DNA of 64,000 nt. Source: Sphingomonas_O antarctica. GTDB taxonomy: Bacteria; Pseudomonadota; Alphaproteobacteria; Sphingomonadales; Sphingomonadaceae. Of this stretch, positions 42,249-49,278 are shown one piece after another. Both the position numbers and the translations under genes were made by a program. Within the stretch, counting starts at the first letter, position 1. Every line of letters starts with the position of its first letter. The notes under the pieces were generated by a model. That model saw only the letters and a program-made list of their open reading frames with translations, was not told where the DNA came from and did no database searches. The DNA is taken from assembly GCF_965137005.1 (NCBI RefSeq), contig NZ_CBCRXM010000010.1:1-64000 (forward strand), given 5' to 3'.

Positions 42249-43076
42249 TTGTGCGCCGCGCTGACGCTCCCGGGAGCGACGATCAGCGCGACGCATGATG
42301 GCAAGATTTGCCGCGTCGAGGGACGGATCGCCGGCCGCGTCGGGTTTCAGCTGTGGCTGCCCGATGCGTGGAACGGGCGGTATTACCAGATCGGCACCGG
42401 CGGATTTGCCGGACAGATTTTCCCGGACTCGCTCGCCTGGGATGCGGCCAAGGGTAACGCCGTGGCGATGTCCGACGCGGGACATCGCGGCAATCCGATG
42501 GACGCCGGCTGGGCAAAGGGCGACCGGCAGGCGGTAATCGATTACGGCTATCAGTCGATCAAGACGACCAGCGACGCTGCGCGGATTTTGATCCGGCGTT
42601 ATTACGGACGCGTCGCGCACCACCGTTATTTCGCGGGCTGTTCGAACGGCGGGCGGCAGGCGTTGATGGCGGCGATGCGCTGGCCCCAGGATTGGGAGGG
42701 GATCGTCGCAGGATCGCCCGCCGCATTGTGGACGCGGCAGCACGCCAGCTTTGCCGCGCTCCAACAGCAAGTCGAGCGATCGCTCCCGATCGACCCGGCA
42801 AAGGTGCAGCGCGCGGCGTTGGCGACCTGTCCCAAAGGCACCGTCGCGAACGACGTCGCGCTCGATCCCGAGCGTTGCCATTATCGCCCCGCCGACCCGT
42901 TGGTGCGGGCGATCGTCGCCGCCGGATACGCGCCGACCTCCACGGGCGACTGGGGCAAGTGGATCGTCAATCCCGACCGCGCCGCGCCGTCGCAGCGGCG
43001 CTTTGCCGAAGGCGGGTACCGGTATTTGCTGCGCAACAATCCCGGCTGGCAAGTCGCCAGGGTATTGTCAGGCTAA
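42249..43076 (+). pseudogene. Tannase/feruloyl esterase family, 3' part removed by IS6 element
   Basis: The remaining ~270 residues show the start of a tannase/feruloyl esterase: GRVGFQLWLPDAWNGRYYQI, GTGGFAGQI, AMSDAGHRG, and the nucleophile Ser in HRYFAGCSNGGRQALMAAMR with the neighbouring Cys of the CS-D-HC motif. Family members are ~500 residues and need a later Asp and His-Cys, which are missing. Similarity stops at the IS6 left repeat (43061) and the frame ends LSG a few codons into it. The N-terminus is weak: TTG 42249 or CTG 42231 would begin a signal peptide-like stretch. Dead gene; it probably once acted on phenolic or acyl esters. Confidence 0.8.
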
Positions 43077-43077
43077 T
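43061..43077 (+). repeat. IS6 left terminal inverted repeat
   Basis: GGTATTGTCAGGCTAAT matches the inverted right end at 14 of the first 16 positions. Confidence 0.8.
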
Positions 43078-43102
43078 GCTAACTTGTCTCTGTCAGGAGG
43101 CG

Positions 43103-43807
43103 ATGATGCAACCGATTTCCTACAAGCGGCACCGGTTTCCGCCGGACACAATTCGGCTCGCGGTGTGGCTGTATTTTCGCTTCACCCTGAGTTTTCGTGA
43201 CGTCGAGGAACTGCTCGCCGCGCGTGGGATCGAGGTGAGCTACGAGACCGTCAGATGTTGGACGATCAAGTTTGGCCCGGCCATCGCAGCTAACATTCGG
43301 CGTCGCCGCGGGCGTGCCGACAGCGTCTGGCATCTTGATGAGATGGTGGTGCGGATCAGTGGCAAACGGATGTACATGTGGCGTGCCGTGGACAAAGAGG
43401 GCGAGGTCCTCGACGTCCTGGTTCAGAAGCGCCGCAACAAAGCGGCGGCATTGAAATTGTTGCGAAAACTGCTGAAGAACCAGGGCGCCATGCCCGAGGC
43501 GATCGTGACCGATGGCCTGGCCTCGTATCCTGCGGCGATGAAGGTTCTGGGATGCCTGGCCCGGCATAATCCCGGCCGATTACGCGACAACAACCGGGCC
43601 GAAAACTCTCACCTGCCGGTCCGGCGACGAGAGCGAAAAATGCAGCGGTTCAAGTCCCAGGGACAGGCGCAACGCTTCGTTTCCACCCACAGCGCAATCT
43701 ACAACACCTTCAATATCCAGCGTCACCTGATCTCCCGAAACACGATGCGCCTCTTGCGAACTTCCGCGATGGCGGAGTGGACCGCCGCGTCCGCCGCCGC
43801 TGCATGA
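43103..43807 (+). CDS. IS6 family DDE transposase
   Basis: This 234-residue transposase has the basic N-terminus YKRHRFPPDTIRLAVWLYFR, then the catalytic triad: Asp in SVWHLDEMVVRISGK, Asp in EAIVTDGLASYPAAM and Glu in NNRAENSHLPVRRRER. The following HSAIYNTFNIQRHLISR is also typical. AGGAGG lies two bases before ATG 43103 and five before ATG 43106; the second may be the actual start. The frame is intact, so the element may still be active. Confidence 0.92.
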   Translation: MMQPISYKRHRFPPDTIRLAVWLYFRFTLSFRDVEELLAARGIEVSYETVRCWTIKFGPAIAANIRRRRGRADSVWHLDEMVVRISGKRMYMWRAVDKEGEVLDVLVQKRRNKAAALKLLRKLLKNQGAMPEAIVTDGLASYPAAMKVLGCLARHNPGRLRDNNRAENSHLPVRRRERKMQRFKSQGQAQRFVSTHSAIYNTFNIQRHLISRNTMRLLRTSAMAEWTAASAAAA

Positions 43808-43842
43808 AACGACGGAATCACGGTCTATTGCCGCTCCCGAAA

Positions 43843-43859
43843 GTTAACCTGACAACACC
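43843..43859 (-). repeat. IS6 right terminal inverted repeat
   Basis: GTTAACCTGACAACACC, reading inward as GGTGTTGTCAGGTTAAC, pairs with the left terminal repeat. Confidence 0.8.
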
Positions 43860-43942
43860 ACGGCGGTTTAGCCCGCAAAAGTGGCGCAAACCCGCGCTGA
43901 CTTTGCGGGGTCCCTGATCGGGAGACCTGTGCTGGGGGTCCA

Positions 43943-44032
<90 letters not shown>

Positions 44033-44045
44033 GCGAAGAGCGGCG

Positions 44046-44074
44046 CGCATAGCGGGGTCGTGGGCGATTGCCAA
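44046..44074 (-). promoter_or_regulatory. Sigma-70 type promoter of tRNA-Ser
   Basis: TTGGCA (complement of 44069-44074) is followed by exactly 17 bases and TATGCG (complement of 44046-44051), placing transcription start close to the mature 5' end at 44032. Confidence 0.6.
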
Positions 44075-44116
44075 GCCGGTGCTTGCGTTTGGCGGCACGC
44101 ACCCTAGATTCAGTCC

Positions 44117-44485
44117 ATGGACCTCCGCACCGCGATTCCTGAAAACCCCAAGGCACCTCCAGTTGCCAGTGCGCGCTTCGACATCGGCGATGTCGTGCGT
44201 CACCGCCATTTCGACTTTCGCGGTGTGGTGTTCGACGTCGATCCGGTGTTTGCCAATAGCGACGAATGGTATGCGGCGATCCCCGAGGGCATCCGCCCGC
44301 GCAAGGATCAGCCGTTCTACCACCTCCTAGCCGAAAATTCGGACAGCAATTACGTCGCTTATGTCAGCCAGCAGAACTTGCTGCGCGACGACAGCGATGA
44401 GGAGATCGACCATCCGGCGATCGACGGGCTGTTCGAAGCGTTCGAGCCGGGACGGTATACGCTGCGCTCAGTGCACCGGCACTGA
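44117..44485 (+). CDS. hspQ: Heat shock protein HspQ
   Basis: This 122-residue YccV-like protein has RFDIGDVVRHRHFDFRGVVF, then VDPVFANSDEWYAAIP, the segment DQPFYHLLAENSDSNYVAYV, and the basic-acidic end. The family binds hemimethylated DNA in vitro and modulates Lon protease or DnaA turnover in the cytosol. ATG 44117 gives the expected N-terminal extension. Divergent from tRNA-Ser. Confidence 0.9.
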   Translation: MDLRTAIPENPKAPPVASARFDIGDVVRHRHFDFRGVVFDVDPVFANSDEWYAAIPEGIRPRKDQPFYHLLAENSDSNYVAYVSQQNLLRDDSDEEIDHPAIDGLFEAFEPGRYTLRSVHRH

Positions 44486-44509
44486 GCAAGGAGCGGGCGG
44501 TAAGCCAAA

Positions 44510-44595
44510 CGGAGCGTAGCGAGTGCCGCTTATCGCCGACTCCGGCAGCGCGGCCGGCGGGCAATAGCCCGACCGACGACGCGGCTTTGCCGCGG
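44510..44595 (+). repeat. Dispersed repeat copy 1 (matches 48372-48457)
   Basis: Outer blocks CGGAGCGTAGCGAG and GACCGACGACGCGGCTTTGC continuing CGCGG each match the second copy with one mismatch. The 47-base spacing between blocks is identical in both copies, although the middle differs. The right block itself forms a CGCGGC-TTT-GCCGCG hairpin that could stop hspQ or phhA transcripts. Confidence 0.65.
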
Positions 44596-44597
44596 CA

Positions 44598-45431
44598 CTA
44601 AGCCGCCGCCTTCTCCCGCGCATAAGCCTGCGTCCCGCGCGTAAACAGGCGATCCGCTGGCAACACGGTCTCCACCGCCAGATCCGGTTGTCCCTCCAGC
44701 TCGTCGTAAATCGGCGCGAAATCCGTTTCGACGGTGATGCGCAGCAATTCCTCGAACGACGGAATGACGAAATAGGTCTGCTGGAAATCGTCGATGCGGT
44801 AATCGGTCTGCATCACGCGTTTGAGGTCGAAGGCGATGCGATTGGGGCTGGGGTCATCGAGCGCGAACACACTTTCAGCGCGGCTCGAGACGATGCCCGA
44901 GCCATAGATCCGTAACGCCCCGGCTTCCTCGACCAACCCGAATTCGACCGTGTACCAGTAGAGTCGTGCGAGCTTTTTGAGCACGCCCAGATTCCCCGCC
45001 CGCTGCCCGCCGCGCCCATAGGCCGCGAGGTAATCCGCGAACACCGGGTCGGCCAGCATCGGCACATGCCCGAAAACATCGTGGAACACGTCGGGTTCCT
45101 GCAGATAATCAAGCTGGTCGGCGCGGCGGATGAAATTGCCCGCAACGAAGCGGCGATTGGCCATGTGATCGAAAAACACGTCGTCGGGCACCAGTCCCGG
45201 CACCGCGACCACCGACCAGCCGGTCAGCGTGCGCAGGCGTTCGGACAATTCCTCGAAATCGGGAATGCCTGGCTTGGACAGGCGCAACACGTCGAGCCCG
45301 CGCAGAAACGCTTCGGACGCACGCCCCGGCAGCATTTCTGACTGACGCGCGAACAGCGTGTTCCATACGTCATGCTCTTCTGCCGTATAGGTCGACCAGT
45401 CCTGCGGAATCGTCCAGTCGCCGCCGCTCAT
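44598..45431 (-). CDS. phhA: Phenylalanine 4-monooxygenase
   Basis: This 277-residue monomeric pterin-dependent hydroxylase converts Phe to Tyr. The iron ligands are visible: two His in LQEPDVFHDVFGHVPMLADP and the Glu in LYWYTVEFGLVEE. FVAGNFIRRADQLDYLQEP and GSGIVSSRAESVFAL are also family signatures. ATG 45431 overlaps the PhoD stop by four bases, so it is translated from the same mRNA. It lies near tryptophan 2,3-dioxygenase, together suggesting aromatic amino acid degradation. No pterin dehydratase gene is next to it. Confidence 0.94.
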   Translation of the reverse strand: MSGGDWTIPQDWSTYTAEEHDVWNTLFARQSEMLPGRASEAFLRGLDVLRLSKPGIPDFEELSERLRTLTGWSVVAVPGLVPDDVFFDHMANRRFVAGNFIRRADQLDYLQEPDVFHDVFGHVPMLADPVFADYLAAYGRGGQRAGNLGVLKKLARLYWYTVEFGLVEEAGALRIYGSGIVSSRAESVFALDDPSPNRIAFDLKRVMQTDYRIDDFQQTYFVIPSFEELLRITVETDFAPIYDELEGQPDLAVETVLPADRLFTRGTQAYAREKAAA

Positions 45432-47050
45432 ACGGTGTCGAGCACATTGCGCCCGCGCCGCACGCCGACACGGTGCGACGGTTTGGTGTCGAGCGACACG
45501 CGCTTGACCGTGTCCATGAACACATATTCGTTGGTCACCGCTTCGGCCGTGACGGTGGTGTGCATGTAACCACGGTTCGACGTGTCGCACCACCGGAGCT
45601 CGGCGGTGCTGCCCGCGAGGATCGTGCGCTGGACGGTCGCCGGATCGACGCCCTTGAAGCTTTGTTCCATGCCCGACGAGGTCACGCTGGTCCCGCCGAA
45701 TTCGACACCCGCCGCGCGGCCATCGTTTTTCAGGTCGAATGCCCAGGCATTGTGGCTGTCGCCGGTCAGCACGCACAAATTGCTGTCCGCCGCCTGCGCC
45801 GCGCCGAGCAAGCGCGCCTTGGCCGCCGGATAGCCGCCCCAATTGTCGAGATTATAGGGCAGGCCCGCTTTCCCGGCGGCAATGCCCTCGCGGATGTACG
45901 ACCGTCCGCGCTCCGAAGCATCGACGGGCATCAGCGCCATCAGCGCGTCGGTCGGCGCATTATAGCCGACATTGGTGCCGACGCCGAGCAACTGCCACGT
46001 CGCCGTGTCGCGCTTGAACGCGTGGCTCAGCCAGCTCTCCTGCTCGGTTCCGAACATCGTCCGCGCCGCATCGCGCCACGGCCCGTCGCGGAATTCCGCC
46101 AGCGCCTTGGGGATGTCGTTGCCACGTTCGATATCCTTGTAATCGTCCTGCCGCGACCGCGCGATCTCGCGCGTGTTGGTGCGGTAATAGGTTGCCAGAT
46201 CGCCGATCTGATACGTCTTCCACGGCGCCTCGCCCACGGGCAGCCATTCATGCCATGCCTGAATCGCCGCGAGTTTGCGCATGGTGAAATCGCCCTCGTC
46301 GGGCTGATGATTTTGGGCACCGCCTTCCCAGCTGTCGTTCGACACTTCGTGATCGTCGGTCGATGCCAGCCAGGGGTGCGCGCGGTGCAGCGCCAACAAC
46401 TGCGGATCGGTGCGATAGGCGGCGTAGCGCAGGCGATAATCGACGAGGTTGAGCAATTCTCCTGCGGGGAAAATGCGCGCCGAGAATTCGGGACCGAGAT
46501 CATAGCCGCCGCGGCCATATTCATAGAAATAATCGCCGAGGTGGAGCACCGCATCGACATCGTCGCGCGCAGCGGCGTGGCCATAAGCGTTGAGTTCGCC
46601 ATAGCCGATGTTGGAACATGAAAACGTCGCCAGCCGAAATGCGCCGACCTTGCCCGCCGGTAAAGTCTTGGTCCGCCCGATCGGCGATATCGCGCCATCG
46701 GGGGCGATGAAGCGATAGAAATAACGCGTGCCGGGCTGGAGGCCGTCGATGGTCAGCTTGACCGTATGGTCGCGCCATGGCCCCGTGGTCATCGCCGCGC
46801 CGCCGACGGGCCTGGCGAAATCGGTGGTCAGCGATATTTCGGCCGCAACGCGCGCCGGACCGCCGGTCTGCGGCTTGAAACGGGTCCACAACAGCACCGA
46901 ATCCTGCGCCGGCTCACCCGACGCAACGTCGTGCGTGAAGCCGGTCAGCCCGAGCAGTGCCTGTGCCGCGAGTCGCCCGCCCGGCAGCATCAGGCTGCCC
47001 AGTCCGAACATCCCCGTCTGGATCATTGCGCGGCGGTCGATCTGGATCAC
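45428..47050 (-). CDS. PhoD-like alkaline phosphatase, Tat-exported
   Basis: This 540-residue protein starts with a twin-arginine type signal (IDRRAMIQTGMFGLGSLML). An N-terminal Ig-like PhoD domain follows (GFTHDVASGEPAQDSVLLWT), then the metallophosphatase core: FSCSNIGYGELNAYGHAAAR, VLHLGDYFYEYGRGG, ASTDDHEVSNDSWEGG, LTGDSHNAWAFDL. Ca/Fe-binding Asp, Asn and His residues appear preserved. It is a periplasmic phosphomonoesterase or phosphodiesterase for phosphate supply. No pho box is recognised upstream. It is coupled with phhA. Confidence 0.9.
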   Translation of the reverse strand: MIQIDRRAMIQTGMFGLGSLMLPGGRLAAQALLGLTGFTHDVASGEPAQDSVLLWTRFKPQTGGPARVAAEISLTTDFARPVGGAAMTTGPWRDHTVKLTIDGLQPGTRYFYRFIAPDGAISPIGRTKTLPAGKVGAFRLATFSCSNIGYGELNAYGHAAARDDVDAVLHLGDYFYEYGRGGYDLGPEFSARIFPAGELLNLVDYRLRYAAYRTDPQLLALHRAHPWLASTDDHEVSNDSWEGGAQNHQPDEGDFTMRKLAAIQAWHEWLPVGEAPWKTYQIGDLATYYRTNTREIARSRQDDYKDIERGNDIPKALAEFRDGPWRDAARTMFGTEQESWLSHAFKRDTATWQLLGVGTNVGYNAPTDALMALMPVDASERGRSYIREGIAAGKAGLPYNLDNWGGYPAAKARLLGAAQAADSNLCVLTGDSHNAWAFDLKNDGRAAGVEFGGTSVTSSGMEQSFKGVDPATVQRTILAGSTAELRWCDTSNRGYMHTTVTAEAVTNEYVFMDTVKRVSLDTKPSHRVGVRRGRNVLDTV

Positions 47051-47154
47051 GTGGCTTACTCCTCAACAGGCCCGGCAATGCGTCAGCGATAGCGGCGGCT
47101 TGTGACGAACGAAAGGCGGGGAATCAGGCGGTAGGCACGGTCGCCGCGCGAAAC

Positions 47155-47949
47155 TCACAATTGGGTCCTGAGCGTCCATAATTCGGGGAATGCCCGCTTG
47201 CCCAACGTCGACTGGAGGTATGGCACGCCCGCCGTGCCGCCGGTGCCGCGCTTGCCGCCGATGATGCGACTGACCGTCAGGACGTGCTTGTGCCGCCACG
47301 TCGCCATCGCGTCGTCGACATCGACCAGTTTCTCCGCGAGCTGGTACAAATCCCACCAGCGCTCGGGATCGCGATACACCTCAAGCCAGGCCGCCTCGAC
47401 CGCTGCATCGGGCTCATACGCTTGCGTCCAGTCGCGCGACAATGCGTCGGGTGGGACGGCAAAGCCCGCGCGCGCCAGCGCCGCAATCGCTTCGTCCCAC
47501 AGGCTCGGCGCGTTCAACGCCGCGCGCATCGCGGCCTGCGCTTCCGGCCGGTCCTCCTGAAACCGCAAATGCGATCCGTCCTTCACGCCCAACAGGAATT
47601 CGAGCGTGCGGAACTGGTCCGACTGAAACCCGCTCGACGGGCCGAGGACGTGACGAAATTGGGTATATTCGCTGGGCGTCATGGTCGCCAGCACGTCCCA
47701 GCTGAGCGTCATCACGGCCTGAATGCGGCTGACCCGCGCCAGATATTTATAGGCCGGCACCAACCGATCCGTGCGCACCTGCGCAATCGCCATCTGCACT
47801 TCTGCAATGGCCTGTTTGAGCCACAATTCCTTGGTCTGGTGGATGACGATGAACAGCATCTCGTCATCGAGGTCGGACTTGGTGTGCTGTGCCGACAGCA
47901 GCGTGTCGAGATCGAGGTAGCGCGCATAGGTCATCGGAGCGTCAGCCAT
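47155..47949 (-). CDS. kynA: Tryptophan 2,3-dioxygenase
   Basis: This 264-residue heme protein opens the indole ring of Trp to N-formylkynurenine. Signatures: MTYARYLDLDTLLSAQ, HQTKELWLKQAIAEVQMA, LGPSSGFQSDQFRTLEFLLG, and the C-terminal VLTVSRIIGGKRGTGGTAGV preceded by WRHKH, where the His is the axial heme ligand. ATG 47949 follows a weak ribosome site. It faces the ssrA gene divergently. The remaining kynurenine pathway genes are not in the window. Confidence 0.95.
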   Translation of the reverse strand: MADAPMTYARYLDLDTLLSAQHTKSDLDDEMLFIVIHQTKELWLKQAIAEVQMAIAQVRTDRLVPAYKYLARVSRIQAVMTLSWDVLATMTPSEYTQFRHVLGPSSGFQSDQFRTLEFLLGVKDGSHLRFQEDRPEAQAAMRAALNAPSLWDEAIAALARAGFAVPPDALSRDWTQAYEPDAAVEAAWLEVYRDPERWWDLYQLAEKLVDVDDAMATWRHKHVLTVSRIIGGKRGTGGTAGVPYLQSTLGKRAFPELWTLRTQL

Positions 47950-47969
47950 GCGTCATGCGTAGCAAGCCC

Positions 47970-47998
47970 TTGGACGCGCGTCGAACATCGCCTATATC
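47970..47998 (+). promoter_or_regulatory. Sigma-70 promoter of ssrA
   Basis: TTGGAC at 47970-47975 and TATATC at 47993-47998, separated by 17 bases, form a near-consensus promoter just ahead of the tmRNA gene. Transcription should begin near 48005. Confidence 0.75.
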
Positions 47999-48004
47999 AG
48001 GGGC

Positions 48005-48345
48005 GCCGGCTTGTCCGGAGATGGCGATGAATGATGCCGTGTAATAGATGCAGCGGACCCGGGGGCGGTACCCGGCGGCTCCACCATAGTCCCCGTTCGC
48101 GGGGCCTTTGACGGGGCCGAACTAGGATCGACGTGTATTCAAAGACGATGTTTTTGCCCGGCCTGAATGCGCCGTAAAACCGTTCAAAACGATAAGTGCC
48201 AACGATAACCAGGCGCTCGCGATTGCTGCGTAACTGATCCCTTCGGGGTTAGGTTATAAAGCTTAAGCGCGGTCGGACCGAACCGGGCAACAGAATCGGA
48301 TTCCAGCGGGCTGGGGAGCCCCGGGCAACAGAAGCTCCCCACTTT
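48005..48345 (+). ncRNA. ssrA: Two-piece, circularly permuted tmRNA
   Basis: The acceptor piece comes first and ends CGGCTCCACCA at 48076-48086, preceded by a T arm CCGGG-GGCGGTA-CCCGG. A short hairpin spacer follows and the coding piece begins GGGGCCG at 48113. GGGGCCG pairs with CGGCTCC to rebuild an alanine-type acceptor stem including the G3-U70 wobble. The coding piece carries the tag frame GCC AAC GAT AAC CAG... at 48198-48233, giving A-N-D-N-Q-A-L-A-I-A-A and stop. This layout is the known alphaproteobacterial split tmRNA for ribosome rescue. The exact 5' and 3' ends are approximate. The segment CGGGCAACAGAA is repeated near the 3' end. Confidence 0.92.
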
Positions 48346-48347
48346 TC
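48313..48347 (+). terminator. Terminator hairpin at the end of ssrA
   Basis: GGGGAGC at 48313 pairs with GCTCCCC at 48334-48340, followed by ACTTTTCC, a factor-independent terminator after the coding piece. Confidence 0.7.
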
Positions 48348-48371
48348 CGCGGCGAGCGGTGATTAGGACAG

Positions 48372-48457
48372 CGGAGCGCAGCGAGCGCGGCCCAATTACG
48401 ACTCGCGAAGGAACGGCCGGCCGCGCAACGCAGGACCGACGACGCGGCTTTGCTGCG
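48372..48457 (+). repeat. Dispersed repeat copy 2 (matches 44510-44595)
   Basis: CGGAGCGCAGCGAG and, 47 bases later, GACCGACGACGCGGCTTTGC continuing TGCGG repeat the outer blocks of copy 1 with one mismatch each, in the same orientation. Confidence 0.65.
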
Positions 48458-48576
48458 GCGGCCAACCCCACCGCAAAAAAGCACCTGAACCTCGCACATC
48501 GAAACGTTGTGTTTCGTTCATGCAACGATTCTTGCCGACGCGCGCTTTCTCCATGTTAATTCAAGGGAGCACCAAC

Positions 48577-48885
48577 ATGCGTAAATTCATCATGGCACTC
48601 AGCGCGCTCAGCGTTGCCCTGCCCGTCGCGACCGTTCTGCCCGCCACGTCGGCATCGGCGCGGTCGGCACGTTACTACCCCGCCTATCGCGGTTCGGACG
48701 GCCGTTATCGCTGTGCCCGTCGCGGCGGCACGACTGGTGCGTTGATCGGTGGCGCCGGCGGTGCCTTGGTCGGCAGCGCGCTGGGTGGCACCGCGGCCAC
48801 GCTCATCGGCGCAGCCGGTGGTGCGCTTGCAGGCCGCGAAGTCGAGCGCAGCCGTTCGACGCGTCGCTGCCGCTACAACCGTTAA
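48577..48885 (+). CDS. Glycine zipper 2TM domain protein
   Basis: This 102-residue exported protein has a signal peptide (MRKFIMALSALSVALPVATV, cleavage after ASA), then a basic, Tyr-rich segment and a glycine zipper (GALIGGAGGALVGSALGG, TLIGAAGGALAG) flanked by two Cys. The zipper suggests insertion in or association with the outer membrane. AAGGGAG precedes ATG. Exact function is not established for the family. Confidence 0.85.
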   Translation: MRKFIMALSALSVALPVATVLPATSASARSARYYPAYRGSDGRYRCARRGGTTGALIGGAGGALVGSALGGTAATLIGAAGGALAGREVERSRSTRRCRYNR

Positions 48886-48891
48886 GTCGGT

Positions 48892-49278
48892 TTAAGTCAG
48901 GAAGGGTGCCGCCACGTCAGGCGGCACCCGCTTGATCCTGCCCGTCGCCTTGTCGACGATCGCCCAGGTCGTCCTGGCGCGAACCAGCACACGCCCGTCG
49001 CGGCTGAATTCCACATTGCGGTCGAAACGCGCCCCGCGCGGCGCATCACCGACCCAGGTCCGCCCTTCGGCACACTCGCCCGGCCCCATATTCCCGACAT
49101 AATCGATCTCGTGGCGCACCACGACCCAGATATACGCGTCGACATGATCGGGTGCCGCAACCGCGCGCCAGTGATTGACCGCAATCTCCTGAATCCATCT
49201 GACCCACACCGCATTGTTGACATGACCCAGCTCGTCGATGTCGCCCGGCTGCGGCATGAAGGTTTCGGTGAAGCTCAC
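48892..49278 (-). CDS. Acyl-CoA thioesterase, 4HBT hotdog family
   Basis: This 128-residue hotdog-fold protein has the signature PQPGDIDELGHVNNAVWVRW, where the Asp/Asn region is catalytic in 4-hydroxybenzoyl-CoA type thioesterases. RHEIDYVGNMGPGECAEGRT and VLVRARTTWAIVDKATGRIK follow. Cytosolic; hydrolyses an acyl-CoA not identifiable from sequence. ATG overlaps the stop of the oligopeptidase gene by four bases. Confidence 0.88.
   Translation of the reverse strand: MSFTETFMPQPGDIDELGHVNNAVWVRWIQEIAVNHWRAVAAPDHVDAYIWVVVRHEIDYVGNMGPGECAEGRTWVGDAPRGARFDRNVEFSRDGRVLVRARTTWAIVDKATGRIKRVPPDVAAPFLT

Larger units (their letters stand above)
43061..43859 (+). mobile_element. IS6 family insertion sequence
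   Basis: The element of about 800 bases is bounded by imperfect terminal repeats, GGTATTGTCAGGCTAA at 43061 and the complement of GGTGTTGTCAGGTTAAC at 43859, with one transposase gene between. Flanking 8-mers (GTCGCCAG on the left, ACGGCGGT on the right) are not a target duplication. Together with the missing end of the tannase gene, this suggests replicative transposition followed by an adjacent deletion. The right end lies near tRNA-Ser. Confidence 0.85.

Noticed and set aside
42692..43102. Extension of the IS6 transposase frame upstream to 42692
   Set aside because: This part is out-of-frame tannase sequence; a strong AGGAGG and the family start support initiation at 43103 or 43106.
48184..48525. 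Minus-strand open frame of 113 codons
   Set aside because: It lies antisense to the coding piece of tmRNA and its terminator and has no protein-like features.
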